From NCBI RefSeq assembly GCF_900112365.1, contig NZ_FOLQ01000001.1, forward strand, positions 1,199,031-1,263,030: a stretch of DNA of 64,000 nucleotides, given 5' to 3'. Below are positions 49,674 through 59,205 of this stretch, in pieces (position 1 is the stretch's first letter; the number at the start of each line of letters is the position of its first letter). Made by a program: the position numbers and the translations under genes. The stretch is from Spirosoma endophyticum (GTDB lineage Bacteria; Bacteroidota; Bacteroidia; Cytophagales; Spirosomataceae). A model generated the notes under the pieces. The model had not been told where the DNA came from, ran no database searches, and saw only the letters and a list, made by a program, of their open reading frames with translations.

Positions 49674-52600
49674 TTAAAATCCGAAGTTCAGCGAAGCCTG
49701 ATACGACTTAAAGTTTGGCATCGTGCTGTGGTCGGTTCCTCTATCCCAGGCCGAGTTCGACGTTCCTGAGCTGATTTCCGGGTCAAAACCGGTGTACTTA
49801 GTCGCCGTCCAGATGTTACGTCCCGACAGAACAAGCTGAAGGCGCTTAACCGCCGGAATCTTGAACAGTTTGGCAAAATCGACACCTACTGAAATATTCC
49901 GCAGACGCAGGAACGAAGCATCTTCATAGAAATAATCTTTGGTACCGTTGGCCGTCCGTTGCGCATAAATACCCCGGTAAAAGGCCGTCCAGGCACCCGT
50001 GTTCCCATCAATGGTGAATGGAGTAGCGTAATCACTGTGGATACCGTCACGGTACATCCATTCTTTTGTCTGATTGTACAGGTGGTTACCATTCACCCAA
50101 TCAAGCTGAATGCCGAATGTGAGGAAGTTTTTGAAGGTTATATCGTTAATGAACGACATGTTAAACTTCGGGTTTGGATCACCGAAACTGAACTTGTCGG
50201 CCGTGAAATAAGGCTGTTTGGTTGTTTTGTTAACCACAAATCCATTGCTGGCAACGGTATAGCCTTCCTGATCGGCCTGTGGAATAAAGAAATTGCCGTT
50301 GGGATCGCGCTCATCGACGCTGTGCAGATTTTTGTAGCCGTACAACTGACCAATTTTTTCGCCCGCTTTCAATACGTAGTTGGTGCTTCCGGCGTTGGAC
50401 GTAACGATGATTGGCGCATCGCCCCGAACAGCAATTATTTTAGAAGACTGCTTACCAAAATTGACCGTCGTGTTCCACTTGAGATTCGTGCTGTGGTAAA
50501 CCGTCGAGTTTAACGACATCTGAAGCCCGTTCGAGCCTAAGGTAAAAGCGTTATCAGTCAGCTTTCCTAAACCGACAGAAGGCGCTACATCAACCTGATA
50601 GATGGCATCTTTCGTTTTCCGATCCCAATACGTCGCCGACAAGGCAATGGCATTCAACCAGCTGCTCCCCTTGAATAAACTGAACACCATGTCGGTTCCA
50701 ACTTCTAACTCTTCCGAAACCTCTACCCCAAGAGCTGGATTGCTCTGCTGGTTAGCATAATAGAAGGCGGTTGTGTTACCCACCGTTGATGGTGTGATGG
50801 TTACGTAGCGGTCAAACGGCTGGGGCTGTATCCCGGCCTGACCATAGGCTGCCCGTAGCTTTAATTCTGGCAGGAAATTGTTTATTGGGCTATTTTCCCA
50901 GAACTTCAAAGACGACAGGCGCAGATAAGCATCGCCACGTGGGAAAGTAAAGGGCTTGGAACCCTGACCAAATGCCGATGAATAATCGCTCCGGAAACCG
51001 CCCGAGATACCGGCAAATTCGCCGATTTCGAACCGTTGGTTTACCAGATAACCATACGTAATAAATGGCTCTACATAATCGCGATATACCCGCCATGATG
51101 TTGTGTTGGCGGCATTGTAGGGTGCATAGGCAGCGGGCAAACCAATAGCATCACTGGTATATTCTTTAACCTTGCTATTGCGCCAGTCGAACAACGCCTG
51201 CGTTGTCGATTTGATCGGAATATTCAGGTGAAAATCTTCTTTAAAATCGAAGGTAGCCGTTGCCGTTGCCAGGAAGTTCTGGAACATTTTGCTCCATGCA
51301 TACTTCACTAACTCACCGGTATTAGTCGTGTTGTTGAGCGAAATATAATTGGTCGTGCCTTGTGTTAACCAATATTTGTTGTTGGCATTATTTGCCTGAT
51401 TGGCATATTCCAGATCACGGTTCTGCGTCTGGAAATTCAGCCCGTATTTCAGGTCCAGGTCAACAAATTTTGGAAACTTGTAATTAAGGTTCAGGTTCTG
51501 GATGATATCGACCTTATTGTCATTGTTCCGTGTATACGCCTGCCGATACGATGGGTTCGACGCGTTGATGCCAATCGTTTGGTTCATATTCAGGGGAATA
51601 GAGCCATCCGTGGTTTTGAGGTCGAAATCAGCCAGTGGGTATGCATTCAATAAATTGAACAAAATAGTTCGATCACTGGATTTCAATGTGCTTTTTGTAT
51701 ACGCCAATTGCGTGATCGAACGTAGTGTGAGCCCTTTCGCTAACTGCGCACCAATGTTGGCCGATAAATTGCTCCGATCGAAATAGCCATTATCCCGAAT
51801 GTTGCTTTCCTGATGGCTGTTCGACACCGAAATGCCAAAATCTGCTCGCTGACTTCCGCCGGTGATCGCAATACTGTTATTGGTTGTATTGGCGGGTTTG
51901 AAGAAGTAATCGAAGTGATCGTGGTATTGCAGATTGGCATCGTATGCTTTGCTGTTTGTCGCAGTTGGGTCGGTCGAATTATACTGTACGTTCTCCGAAT
52001 AAATACCATTGACCGCATCATATACAATTGGCTTTCCAGACGACCCAATAATGTTGTTGCTGGCATCGGTAGCAAACGCATGATACTTCGCTTTGCTCAA
52101 GCCGCCATTGTTCAGGTACGTATTGACCGCGATACTGGAAGAAAAGTCAATGTTCAGCTGACCGTTTTTGCCTTTTTTGGTAAATAACTGGATAACCCCG
52201 TTAGCCCCCTGCGCACCGTAAATGGTAGCCGCAGCCGCACCCTGTACGACTTCAACCCGCTCGATTGCATTTAAATCAATGGTTTGCAGGCTGGTCGCGC
52301 CCATCTGAATCCCATCAATCAGGATCATCGGCTGCGTACCCCGGTTGATGGTGTTGATACCACGTAGCAGAATGTTTACGTCGGCACCCGGCGTACCGCT
52401 CCGGCTGGTAATCTGCGCACCCGGAATTTTACCGATAAGGGCCTGATCGACAGAAGCAGACGGCGTTTGGGGTAAATCTTTGCCAGAAACGGATTCGACC
52501 GAAATGGCAATTTTCCGTTTGTCCGTGGCCACCCCAACACCCGTTACCACAATTTCAGAGAGTTGCTTGGCGTCTGTTTCTAATTTAACGTCTACGACCG

Positions 52601-52865
52601 AATTAGCGCCAATGGCTATTTCTTTCGTCGCCATACCAATGAAGGAGAATACTAAACTACCTTTTGCCGGGACGGCAATAGAATAACTACCATTCCCGTC
52701 TGTGACCGCTCCCACTGTAGTACCTTTTACAACGACCGATACGCCCGGAAGCGCGCCACCATCTTCGACAGAAGTTACTTTACCCGTAATTTTTCGTTCC
52801 TGAGCCCAGGTAAAGGCGCAGGTTAAGCACACCAACAGGAGGCTTAACAGTAAATTTTTCCTCAT
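49674..52865 (-). CDS. SusC/RagA-family TonB-dependent outer-membrane transporter
   Basis: A 1063-residue channel. Order: signal peptide (LLLSLLLVCLTCAFTWAQ), carboxypeptidase-regulatory-like domain (ITGKVTSVEDGGALPGVSVVVKG), plug (QALIGKIPGAQITSRSGTPGADVNILLRG, then GTQPMILIDGIQMG) and a barrel that ends LNFGF with the terminal Phe needed for outer-membrane insertion. It takes up large nutrients with SusD using TonB energy. A well-formed promoter lies 30 bases upstream. No sigma/anti-sigma pair is seen, so regulation is likely by that promoter only. Confidence 0.95.
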   Translation of the reverse strand: MRKNLLLSLLLVCLTCAFTWAQERKITGKVTSVEDGGALPGVSVVVKGTTVGAVTDGNGSYSIAVPAKGSLVFSFIGMATKEIAIGANSVVDVKLETDAKQLSEIVVTGVGVATDKRKIAISVESVSGKDLPQTPSASVDQALIGKIPGAQITSRSGTPGADVNILLRGINTINRGTQPMILIDGIQMGATSLQTIDLNAIERVEVVQGAAAATIYGAQGANGVIQLFTKKGKNGQLNIDFSSSIAVNTYLNNGGLSKAKYHAFATDASNNIIGSSGKPIVYDAVNGIYSENVQYNSTDPTATNSKAYDANLQYHDHFDYFFKPANTTNNSIAITGGSQRADFGISVSNSHQESNIRDNGYFDRSNLSANIGAQLAKGLTLRSITQLAYTKSTLKSSDRTILFNLLNAYPLADFDLKTTDGSIPLNMNQTIGINASNPSYRQAYTRNNDNKVDIIQNLNLNYKFPKFVDLDLKYGLNFQTQNRDLEYANQANNANNKYWLTQGTTNYISLNNTTNTGELVKYAWSKMFQNFLATATATFDFKEDFHLNIPIKSTTQALFDWRNSKVKEYTSDAIGLPAAYAPYNAANTTSWRVYRDYVEPFITYGYLVNQRFEIGEFAGISGGFRSDYSSAFGQGSKPFTFPRGDAYLRLSSLKFWENSPINNFLPELKLRAAYGQAGIQPQPFDRYVTITPSTVGNTTAFYYANQQSNPALGVEVSEELEVGTDMVFSLFKGSSWLNAIALSATYWDRKTKDAIYQVDVAPSVGLGKLTDNAFTLGSNGLQMSLNSTVYHSTNLKWNTTVNFGKQSSKIIAVRGDAPIIVTSNAGSTNYVLKAGEKIGQLYGYKNLHSVDERDPNGNFFIPQADQEGYTVASNGFVVNKTTKQPYFTADKFSFGDPNPKFNMSFINDITFKNFLTFGIQLDWVNGNHLYNQTKEWMYRDGIHSDYATPFTIDGNTGAWTAFYRGIYAQRTANGTKDYFYEDASFLRLRNISVGVDFAKLFKIPAVKRLQLVLSGRNIWTATKYTGFDPEISSGTSNSAWDRGTDHSTMPNFKSYQASLNFGF

Positions 52866-52894
52866 TACAGACTAGCTTAGGTTAAAATACTCAA

Positions 52895-52925
52895 CAAAGG
52901 TATATTTCACACATTTTAATTCAAA
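52895..52925 (-). promoter_or_regulatory. Promoter for susCD
   Basis: The minus strand reads TTTG (52922-52925), 19 bases, then TACCTTTG (52895-52902): both halves match the Bacteroidota consensus exactly with ideal spacing. Transcription should begin near 52888, giving a leader of about 23 bases before the ATG at 52865. Confidence 0.75.
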
Positions 52926-53428
52926 GCCATATATTTAAAATATTATACTTTTAGATAGAGGCATATCTAACAAAGTCTCAAAATATAATTTCTATAATTT
53001 GCCTAAATCAATACTTAGTATGTTATTTTCTATTCTTTTTAAAATTATATATGCATTCTGTCAAAATATGTACAACACTATAAATAACGGACTAAATCTT
53101 GATCTTAATATGATTTATACAAATAATACAATTTTTTAGGCAGATCAATAGTTGTAAAATTGTAAATATATTAAGTACAAATACTTACTTATCAATTTTT
53201 TTCAGGTTTAACTAAAGAATAAATGGTATTTTAACTATATTTTAACTTAAAAATTTATCTATAGAACCATTAATAACATTTTATAGTGTTACTTCAATTT
53301 TTATAGATATTATTTAAAATACTATTTCGTCATATTCACAGGGCCTGGTTTGCCAAAAATTAGTACATGCCCAATCATTTAATACGTACTCAATCTATCA
53401 GGCTATGTATGATTAGGGCTGCAAAAAA
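52926..53428. other. About 500 bases of very AT-rich sequence without a gene
   Basis: The stretch is far richer in A and T than its neighbours, with runs such as AAAATTATATATGC and TTAATAACATTTTATAG. No open frame of useful length, RNA motif or inverted repeat was seen. It may hold upstream elements for susCD. Composition suggests either a regulatory platform or foreign or degraded DNA. Confidence 0.5.
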
Positions 53429-53459
53429 AGAAGGCCATGACACTACGTCATGGCCTTCT
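53429..53459 (-). terminator. Terminator after the DUF4403 gene
   Basis: AGAAGGCCATGAC (53429-53441) pairs with GTCATGGCCTTCT (53447-53459) around a 5-base loop; the minus strand continues with a run of seven T. It lies 22 bases after the DUF4403 stop. Confidence 0.85.
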
Positions 53460-53481
53460 CTACACACAGTATCTTTCTGGA

Positions 53482-54924
53482 TTACTGCAACCCGTCCACT
53501 TTTACATCAATCCGACCGCGGGCATTCACTACGGCCAGCAACGCCGTAGGCGTCAGATAAACCTGATCGGGACGAATTTCGTCAATGCGACCATTGATAA
53601 CGACGCCTTTGGCCAACTGGTTGTTTTTGAGTCGTTCCTGGAGCAGCTTTTGCATGTCGGCTAATTGCGAACCGATTGGGATGGTAAGCTGCTTTTCAAG
53701 GGTTCGGGCAAACGTACCCTTCAGCAGCCAACTGGCCGACTGCTGAAGTATATTTTTTGTATCCAGGTCATATTTAAGCTCTTTCAACGAAATTGTCTGA
53801 TCCTTAGCATCATAGTAAGGCCGACCGCTTAGGTAGATGTCGCCACTAATGGTTCCTTTCAGTCCAGCCTTGATAATTAGGTTATCATTCTGTCCATACA
53901 TTTCCATGCTTGTAATGGTGATGTTGTATCGGTTGTCGCTGAATGTAAACGACTTCCCAACAAATTCTTCAGTGGCCAGTCGAGCGGTTTCCTGATAACT
54001 GGCTTCACTGAGCAGACCAATTTGAAAATCATCTTTCACCTGCGAAACGACCGTCAGATCAGGCAGCGAGACAGCAGGCTGTACGGTTGGCTTGGCACCG
54101 GTAGCCGTAAGGGCGTAGCCTTCAATACCTACAGTTGCCCGGATAACGCGCCCCTCAAATCGTAAAGGTGTAATGAGCACTCGCTTGGGCACAACCTGTA
54201 GATACGTTCGATATTTTTCCGAAATCAGATACGGTTCACGAAGTGTATTCCAGGCTTTCAATACGGGGGTTCGGAGATCTATATTCCGGTGTACCTGCTG
54301 GTCAATGGCTTTGGTAACCGTACCCATGTTTTTGTCGATCATGCGACTGACAAAATTCGTGATCGGAATATTGATGCCCACGAAACTCACCGTTGGCCGA
54401 CGAACCCACCCGTAGCCATCGGCCTGTGTCTGGGTATTTACAGACCAGTCTCGCTCAAGATCAAATTTCGTTTTAAAACGAAGGTCGATTTCAAACTCGG
54501 TTTCTTTATACTGCGTGAACCCCAGCACCGACACGCCCGCCTTTACCCAGATACGTAGCGGCACCGTGAAGTGAAACAGGCTATCCTCCGCATTGACGAT
54601 GATGGTGCCTCGCTTCCAGACTTTCGTCATGAAATTGTCATGATTATTATCGTCTAGGCTATTATCCTCATAAATCAGACCATTGAGTTGTGCATTAATC
54701 TGGCGCTCCACGTCGCCCAGCGCAATAGACACGGGAACATGAACAGTAGACAAAAATCGCTCGTTACGTACTTCCATTACGGTGGTATTATAGGCCTCTT
54801 TCGGAGCTTTCGGATTCAAACGGTTGCCGGATGGCTGGCAAGATAGATTCAAACAGACCGATACACCAAGAAGCCACAGATATGCACAAAACTTTTTGGG
54901 ATATCGCCATGTACCTCCGCGCAT
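53482..54924 (-). CDS. DUF4403 family lipoprotein
   Basis: A 480-residue protein starting at the ATG at 54924 (MRGGTWRYPKKF), with a signal sequence and lipobox VCLNLSC. The rest matches DUF4403: VHVPVSIALGDVERQINAQLNGLIYED, then a long strand-rich middle and LLKGTFARTLEKQLTIPIG at the end. I think the fold resembles lipid-binding tubular proteins (TULIP/BPI type), which is inference. It follows the Smr-domain gene by 19 bases on the same strand, so they are co-transcribed. Confidence 0.85.
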   Translation of the reverse strand: MRGGTWRYPKKFCAYLWLLGVSVCLNLSCQPSGNRLNPKAPKEAYNTTVMEVRNERFLSTVHVPVSIALGDVERQINAQLNGLIYEDNSLDDNNHDNFMTKVWKRGTIIVNAEDSLFHFTVPLRIWVKAGVSVLGFTQYKETEFEIDLRFKTKFDLERDWSVNTQTQADGYGWVRRPTVSFVGINIPITNFVSRMIDKNMGTVTKAIDQQVHRNIDLRTPVLKAWNTLREPYLISEKYRTYLQVVPKRVLITPLRFEGRVIRATVGIEGYALTATGAKPTVQPAVSLPDLTVVSQVKDDFQIGLLSEASYQETARLATEEFVGKSFTFSDNRYNITITSMEMYGQNDNLIIKAGLKGTISGDIYLSGRPYYDAKDQTISLKELKYDLDTKNILQQSASWLLKGTFARTLEKQLTIPIGSQLADMQKLLQERLKNNQLAKGVVINGRIDEIRPDQVYLTPTALLAVVNARGRIDVKVDGLQ

Positions 54925-54943
54925 CTGGATGTTCCAACGAAAC

Positions 54944-55975
54944 TTACTTAATTGTGACCTTCGTGGCACCATAACCGAATTTCTGTTTCTGAGCGTCTTC
55001 AAAGAATTTAACGTTCGGGTGTTGCCCTAACCGTTTATGCAACTCCGTGCGTAGCGCACCGCTACCTACACCGTGAATAAACGTAATATCGCTCATCCCG
55101 TTGGCAATGGCGCTTTCGAGCATTTTCTCGAACGTATCAAGCTGGAGTTTCAGCAAGTCGCCCGGCGTTCGGCCGCCAGTGCCGTTGGGCAACAATGCGT
55201 CTATGTGTAAGTCAACAACGGAGGACGGCCGCTCGACCGAAATATCCGCTACATCGGAATTTGGTTTGAACATCTCAGCTTTCAGATCCTCAGCACTAAT
55301 ACGCTTTGGCTGAGGCTGAGCAGCGCGGTTGCTATTGGGTGCCGACGCTTGCGGCTGGTCGTTTGTCTCAGCATCCAGCTGCGTTAGAAATCCCGGCTGG
55401 CTTAATACAGGAACCGTTGTTTTGTTCTTGAAGAACGTAGTGGCCCGTGCCTTAAATCGCTTGACCAACGGTGCCCGCAACGACGACTTTCCAGCTCTGA
55501 ACCACAAGCCCTGAACCACGAACGTCGGCCATTCTTCAAATTTGGCATGGGCATAGAGGTCGTTCATTTTCTGCTGCGATTTAGGTTTCAACAGGCCACT
55601 GTGAATCCCGGTGAACTGTATTCCTCCACTGGCCCCCGCCGACTCTTCACCCAATACATAAGGAAATTCCCAGTCGGTATTGTTGATCAGATGTAGCGTG
55701 TATTCGCGATCATTGACCGGCACAAACGCCAGATAAATCCCCTGATTAGATAAAATGGCAGGTGCCGACGGTGCTACCGTTTTTTGGGGAGCAAAATTGC
55801 TGGTCTTCAGCAGACGTTCACTCTCCAACGGCGAAACTGGCACCAGTTCGGAGCGCATGACCGGAATGCGGAAACCATCTTCAATTTCAATTTCAATCAT
55901 GTTGCCGGGCAAAAAGCGCGACACAACTCCCTGTTCTTTTGCCCGAAGTAACCGGACTTTATCACCAATATTCAT
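54944..55975 (-). CDS. DUF2027/Smr-domain protein
   Basis: A 343-residue protein. The N-terminal beta domain (GDKVRLLRAKEQGVVSRFLPGNMIEIEIEDGFRIPV) resembles the MutS2/KOW-type part, a DUF2027 region (about 85-190) follows, and the C-terminal Smr domain (about 265-343) has VVDLHIDALL and FIHGVGSGALRTELHKRLG. Smr domains cut branched or other DNA or RNA; MutS2 of many bacteria has one, but no MutS ATPase part is here. The ATG at 55975 lies three bases from the inverted repeat 55979-56058. Confidence 0.85.
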   Translation of the reverse strand: MNIGDKVRLLRAKEQGVVSRFLPGNMIEIEIEDGFRIPVMRSELVPVSPLESERLLKTSNFAPQKTVAPSAPAILSNQGIYLAFVPVNDREYTLHLINNTDWEFPYVLGEESAGASGGIQFTGIHSGLLKPKSQQKMNDLYAHAKFEEWPTFVVQGLWFRAGKSSLRAPLVKRFKARATTFFKNKTTVPVLSQPGFLTQLDAETNDQPQASAPNSNRAAQPQPKRISAEDLKAEMFKPNSDVADISVERPSSVVDLHIDALLPNGTGGRTPGDLLKLQLDTFEKMLESAIANGMSDITFIHGVGSGALRTELHKRLGQHPNVKFFEDAQKQKFGYGATKVTIK

Positions 55976-55978
55976 ACT

Positions 55979-56058
55979 AGTCGATAGTAGTTAGTCAGTA
56001 GCCGGTAGTGGTTGTTCATCGATTTTTCCTATCGACTGATGACTAACTACTACCGACT
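55979..56058. repeat. Inverted repeat in a divergent gap
   Basis: Arms 55979-55997 and 56040-56058 match at 18 of 19 positions (AGTCGATAGTAGTTAGTCA form). It lies between two divergent genes, three bases from the Smr gene start, so it cannot be a terminator for either. Words are shared with 18756-18822. Confidence 0.75.
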
Positions 56059-56186
56059 CCAAAAGTATAACGGATCTAGCCAAAATACGTCCCATTAATT
56101 TTTAAATCATTTAGCCTACATTTTGACTTTACTACCTAAGCGCGTTGACTTCATCCCAACTATATTAGCCATTAACCATCAATTTC

Positions 56187-56609
56187 ATGTGGATTGTATT
56201 TGCCTTATTAGCCGCCGTTTCAGCCGCCATCGTCGTTACGCTTTCGAAAATAGGCGTCAAAAATGTCGATTCCAGCGTGGCATTTGCCATTCAGTCCGTT
56301 CTGATATTGCTCGTCTCCTGGGGTGTTGTCATTGGGCAGGGAAATCTTCCTGATGTTATGCGCATAGAGCGTCGTGTCTGGATTTATCTGATTATTGCCG
56401 GAATCGTTACGTGCCTGTCTTCGCTATTCTCCTTTCGGGCACTGAAGCTGGGAAATGCCTCTCAGGTATCGCCAATAACTAATGTGTCACTGCTTTTTGC
56501 CGTAGTTCTGGCCATCGTTTTTCTCAAGGAAAAACTTAACTGGCAGGTTGTTATTGGCGCTGTGCTGATGGCTGTAGGAGCGGTCGTAATCGCCATTGCC
56601 AAGGATTGA
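56187..56609 (+). CDS. Half-size EamA-type membrane protein
   Basis: A 140-residue protein with one EamA domain of five helices (WIVFALLAAVSAAIVVTLSKIG, VAFAIQSVLILLVSWGVVIG, VWIYLIIAGIVTCLSSLFSFRALKLG, and VSLLFAVVLAIVFLKEKLNWQ then VVIGAVLMAVGAVVIAI). Full DMT transporters carry two such domains, so this one should act as a dimer. The substrate is unknown. It starts at the ATG at 56187, after a 130-base gap from the inverted repeat. Confidence 0.88.
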   Translation: MWIVFALLAAVSAAIVVTLSKIGVKNVDSSVAFAIQSVLILLVSWGVVIGQGNLPDVMRIERRVWIYLIIAGIVTCLSSLFSFRALKLGNASQVSPITNVSLLFAVVLAIVFLKEKLNWQVVIGAVLMAVGAVVIAIAKD

Positions 56610-56657
56610 ATCAGGCCAATAACTCGACGACAAGTAAAAAGGCAAGCCCAACATGAG

Positions 56658-56665
56658 TACATTTG
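56658..56665 (+). promoter_or_regulatory. -7 promoter box for the PIF1-like helicase
   Basis: TACATTTG is an exact TAnnTTTG box, 25 bases before the ATG at 56690. Confidence 0.5.
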
Positions 56666-56689
56666 CCAGATTAATATCGTTCTGTTTTT

Positions 56690-59149
56690 ATGGCCGCTTC
56701 AGTAAACGAAAAGCTTACCCTCGCTCACAACTTTGTTCTCCACACCAACCAGAATATATTCCTGACGGGGAAAGCCGGAACCGGAAAAACAACGTTTCTG
56801 CATCAGGTTAAAAAACTGAGTGCCAAGCGGCTTGTGGTTGTAGCACCAACGGGCGTAGCGGCCATTAACGCGGGGGGCGTCACGATTCATTCCCTGTTTC
56901 AGCTTCCGTTCGGCCCATTAACGCCGGGGACCACGCAACGAGAAGGCAAGAAGTTCAACAAAGAAAAAATCAATTTACTCCGTACCCTGGATCTGTTGGT
57001 TATCGACGAAATCAGTATGGTTCGGGCCGATGTGCTCGACGGCATTGATGAAGTGCTACGTCGGTATCGATCTAGTTCAGAGCCGTTTGGGGGCGTGCAG
57101 TTGCTACTGATTGGCGACATGCAGCAGTTGCCGCCGGTTATTAAAGATGAGGAGTGGGCGTTATTGAAACCCTATTACAATACGGGTTATTTTTTCGGCA
57201 GCAAAGCGCTCGGTCAAACGCCCTACGTTTCCATTGAACTTACACACATCTACCGACAGTCCGACGAGCGATTTATTAGCTTGCTCAACAGCATACGCGA
57301 GAAAACCATCACGCGTGCCCAACTGGACGACCTGAACCAGCGCTATATTCCCAATTTCTCGCCCAGTGATGATGAAGGCTATATCACGCTTTCAACGCAC
57401 AACACGGCCGCCCAACAGATCAACAGCCAGAAGTTGCAGTCGCTGAAGGGTAAACTACACACGTTTACAGCAACCGTTGAAGGGGAATTTCCGGCCCACA
57501 CCTACCCCACCGAAGCCAGCCTCGACCTGAAAGTTGGCGCACAGGTGATGTTTATCAAAAACGACATCTCACGGGAAAAACTCTACTACAATGGTAAAAT
57601 CGGGCGAATAACCAGCATTGACAGTGATGTTATTCATGTAAAGAGTCAGCAGGATGGCGAAGACATTTCGGTGTATCCGGTTGACTGGACCAATATACGA
57701 TACACCCTCGATCCGAATACAAAAGAAATCAAGAGTGAACCCATTGGCACGTTTACCCAATTCCCGCTGAAACTCGCCTGGGCTATTACCGTCCACAAAA
57801 GCCAGGGGCTTACGTTTGATAAGGCCATTATCGACGTATCGTCAGCGTTTGCACATGGGCAGGTATACGTAGCGCTTAGCCGATGCAAGACCTTCGCGGG
57901 ACTAGTGTTGCGTTCGCCTATTCCATCGCATAGCATCAAAACGGAACTGGAGCTAGAGGATTTCCACGAGCAGGTTCAGTTGAAAACACCCAACGAGCAG
58001 CATCTGCATGAATCGAAACGAACGAACCAGCAGAATTTGCTCCGTGAGCTGTTTTCGTTTGAGCGAGCCACTTCACTCCTTTACCGATGTCGGCGGGTTG
58101 CTAACGAACATGCCAGCAGTTTACCCGACGAATTAATGCCCATGCTGGCCCAGCTCACGGAAGAACTTCGGACGAGAGCCCACGACGTAACGCAACGATT
58201 TGTGCAACAGCTCCCGCACTATTTCTCGCAGGAGGCACTGCCCGAAAACAACGAACAGCTTCAGGAACGCGTACGAAAGGCGGGGGCCTATTTCCAGGCA
58301 TTGTTAGGCAGCGAGTTTTTACCATTCCTTCAGCGCTGCCCAACCGACAGCGACAACAAAAAAGTGCGCGACCTGCTGCTGGAAACAATGGATGAACTGG
58401 AAAAGGAGCTGTTTAGCAAGTTTCGTAGTTTCGATAGTTGCCGGGATGGCTTCCGGGCGTTAGCTTACTTACAGGCACGTAACCATGCCGAACTGGATTT
58501 CCAGCCAGAACGTAAAAAACTCGAACGACAGGAAACAGCTACTTCCGATGGTTCCTCACGCGGTGGATTGTATGGGGCGTTGATGAAATGGCGTAATGAC
58601 ATGGCTGGCGAACACAATACCTCCGGCTTCATGGTGCTTCCTCAGAAAACGATCGTCGAGCTGGCCAAAATTCGTCCTACCACAATGGAAGAGCTATTGG
58701 CGATCAAAGGTTTTGGCAAGACAAAAGTGAAGCAGATTGGCGATGAAATACTACGTATCGTCCGGGAGAATCCACCAGGGCGGTCGGGCAGTTCAACTAC
58801 GCCAAAAGAGAAAGTCGCCAAGCCACCCAAAGAACCCAAGGAATTGTCGCCCGCGATTACACTGGCCTTTTTTCAATCGGGAAAAACCATTGCCGAAATT
58901 GCCGCCGAACGTAGTCTGGCCGTATCCACCGTCGAGAGTCATCTGGTGCGCTACGTTGGTACGGGCGAGTTAGCAGTTGAAACGCTGTTACCTGCCAGGA
59001 AAATCGCAACGATACAGGCCTATCTCGAAACCTATCCATCCGAATCTCTAAGTGAAATCAGGCAAGCCTTAGGTAACGACGTCTCTTACAGCGACATCCG
59101 CTACGTACAATACGCCATGCGGGCGGAAGCCGGAGCAAATGGCGCGTAG
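56690..59149 (+). CDS. PIF1-like helicase with HRDC and C-terminal HTH domains
   Basis: An 819-residue SF1B helicase. Walker A is GKAGTGKTTF (about 27-36), then VVAPTGVAAINAGGVTIHSLFQLP, LVIDEISMVRADVLD and GDMQQLPPV. The C-terminal helicase block is AITVHKSQGLTFDKAIIDV and YVALSRC. An HRDC domain follows (about 625-695, LVLPQKTIVELAKIRPTTMEELLAIKGFG form) and a helix-turn-helix of the HTH_40 type (about 725-810, SGKTIAEIAAERSLAVSTVESHL). PIF1 enzymes resolve G-quadruplexes; the added domains are those usually seen on RecQ. Confidence 0.88.
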   Translation: MAASVNEKLTLAHNFVLHTNQNIFLTGKAGTGKTTFLHQVKKLSAKRLVVVAPTGVAAINAGGVTIHSLFQLPFGPLTPGTTQREGKKFNKEKINLLRTLDLLVIDEISMVRADVLDGIDEVLRRYRSSSEPFGGVQLLLIGDMQQLPPVIKDEEWALLKPYYNTGYFFGSKALGQTPYVSIELTHIYRQSDERFISLLNSIREKTITRAQLDDLNQRYIPNFSPSDDEGYITLSTHNTAAQQINSQKLQSLKGKLHTFTATVEGEFPAHTYPTEASLDLKVGAQVMFIKNDISREKLYYNGKIGRITSIDSDVIHVKSQQDGEDISVYPVDWTNIRYTLDPNTKEIKSEPIGTFTQFPLKLAWAITVHKSQGLTFDKAIIDVSSAFAHGQVYVALSRCKTFAGLVLRSPIPSHSIKTELELEDFHEQVQLKTPNEQHLHESKRTNQQNLLRELFSFERATSLLYRCRRVANEHASSLPDELMPMLAQLTEELRTRAHDVTQRFVQQLPHYFSQEALPENNEQLQERVRKAGAYFQALLGSEFLPFLQRCPTDSDNKKVRDLLLETMDELEKELFSKFRSFDSCRDGFRALAYLQARNHAELDFQPERKKLERQETATSDGSSRGGLYGALMKWRNDMAGEHNTSGFMVLPQKTIVELAKIRPTTMEELLAIKGFGKTKVKQIGDEILRIVRENPPGRSGSSTTPKEKVAKPPKEPKELSPAITLAFFQSGKTIAEIAAERSLAVSTVESHLVRYVGTGELAVETLLPARKIATIQAYLETYPSESLSEIRQALGNDVSYSDIRYVQYAMRAEAGANGA

Positions 59150-59205
59150 GAATAAAGCTCTGTGTATCTATTTTACTCCCTGTGAATCTCTGTGTTATAA
59201 ATTCT

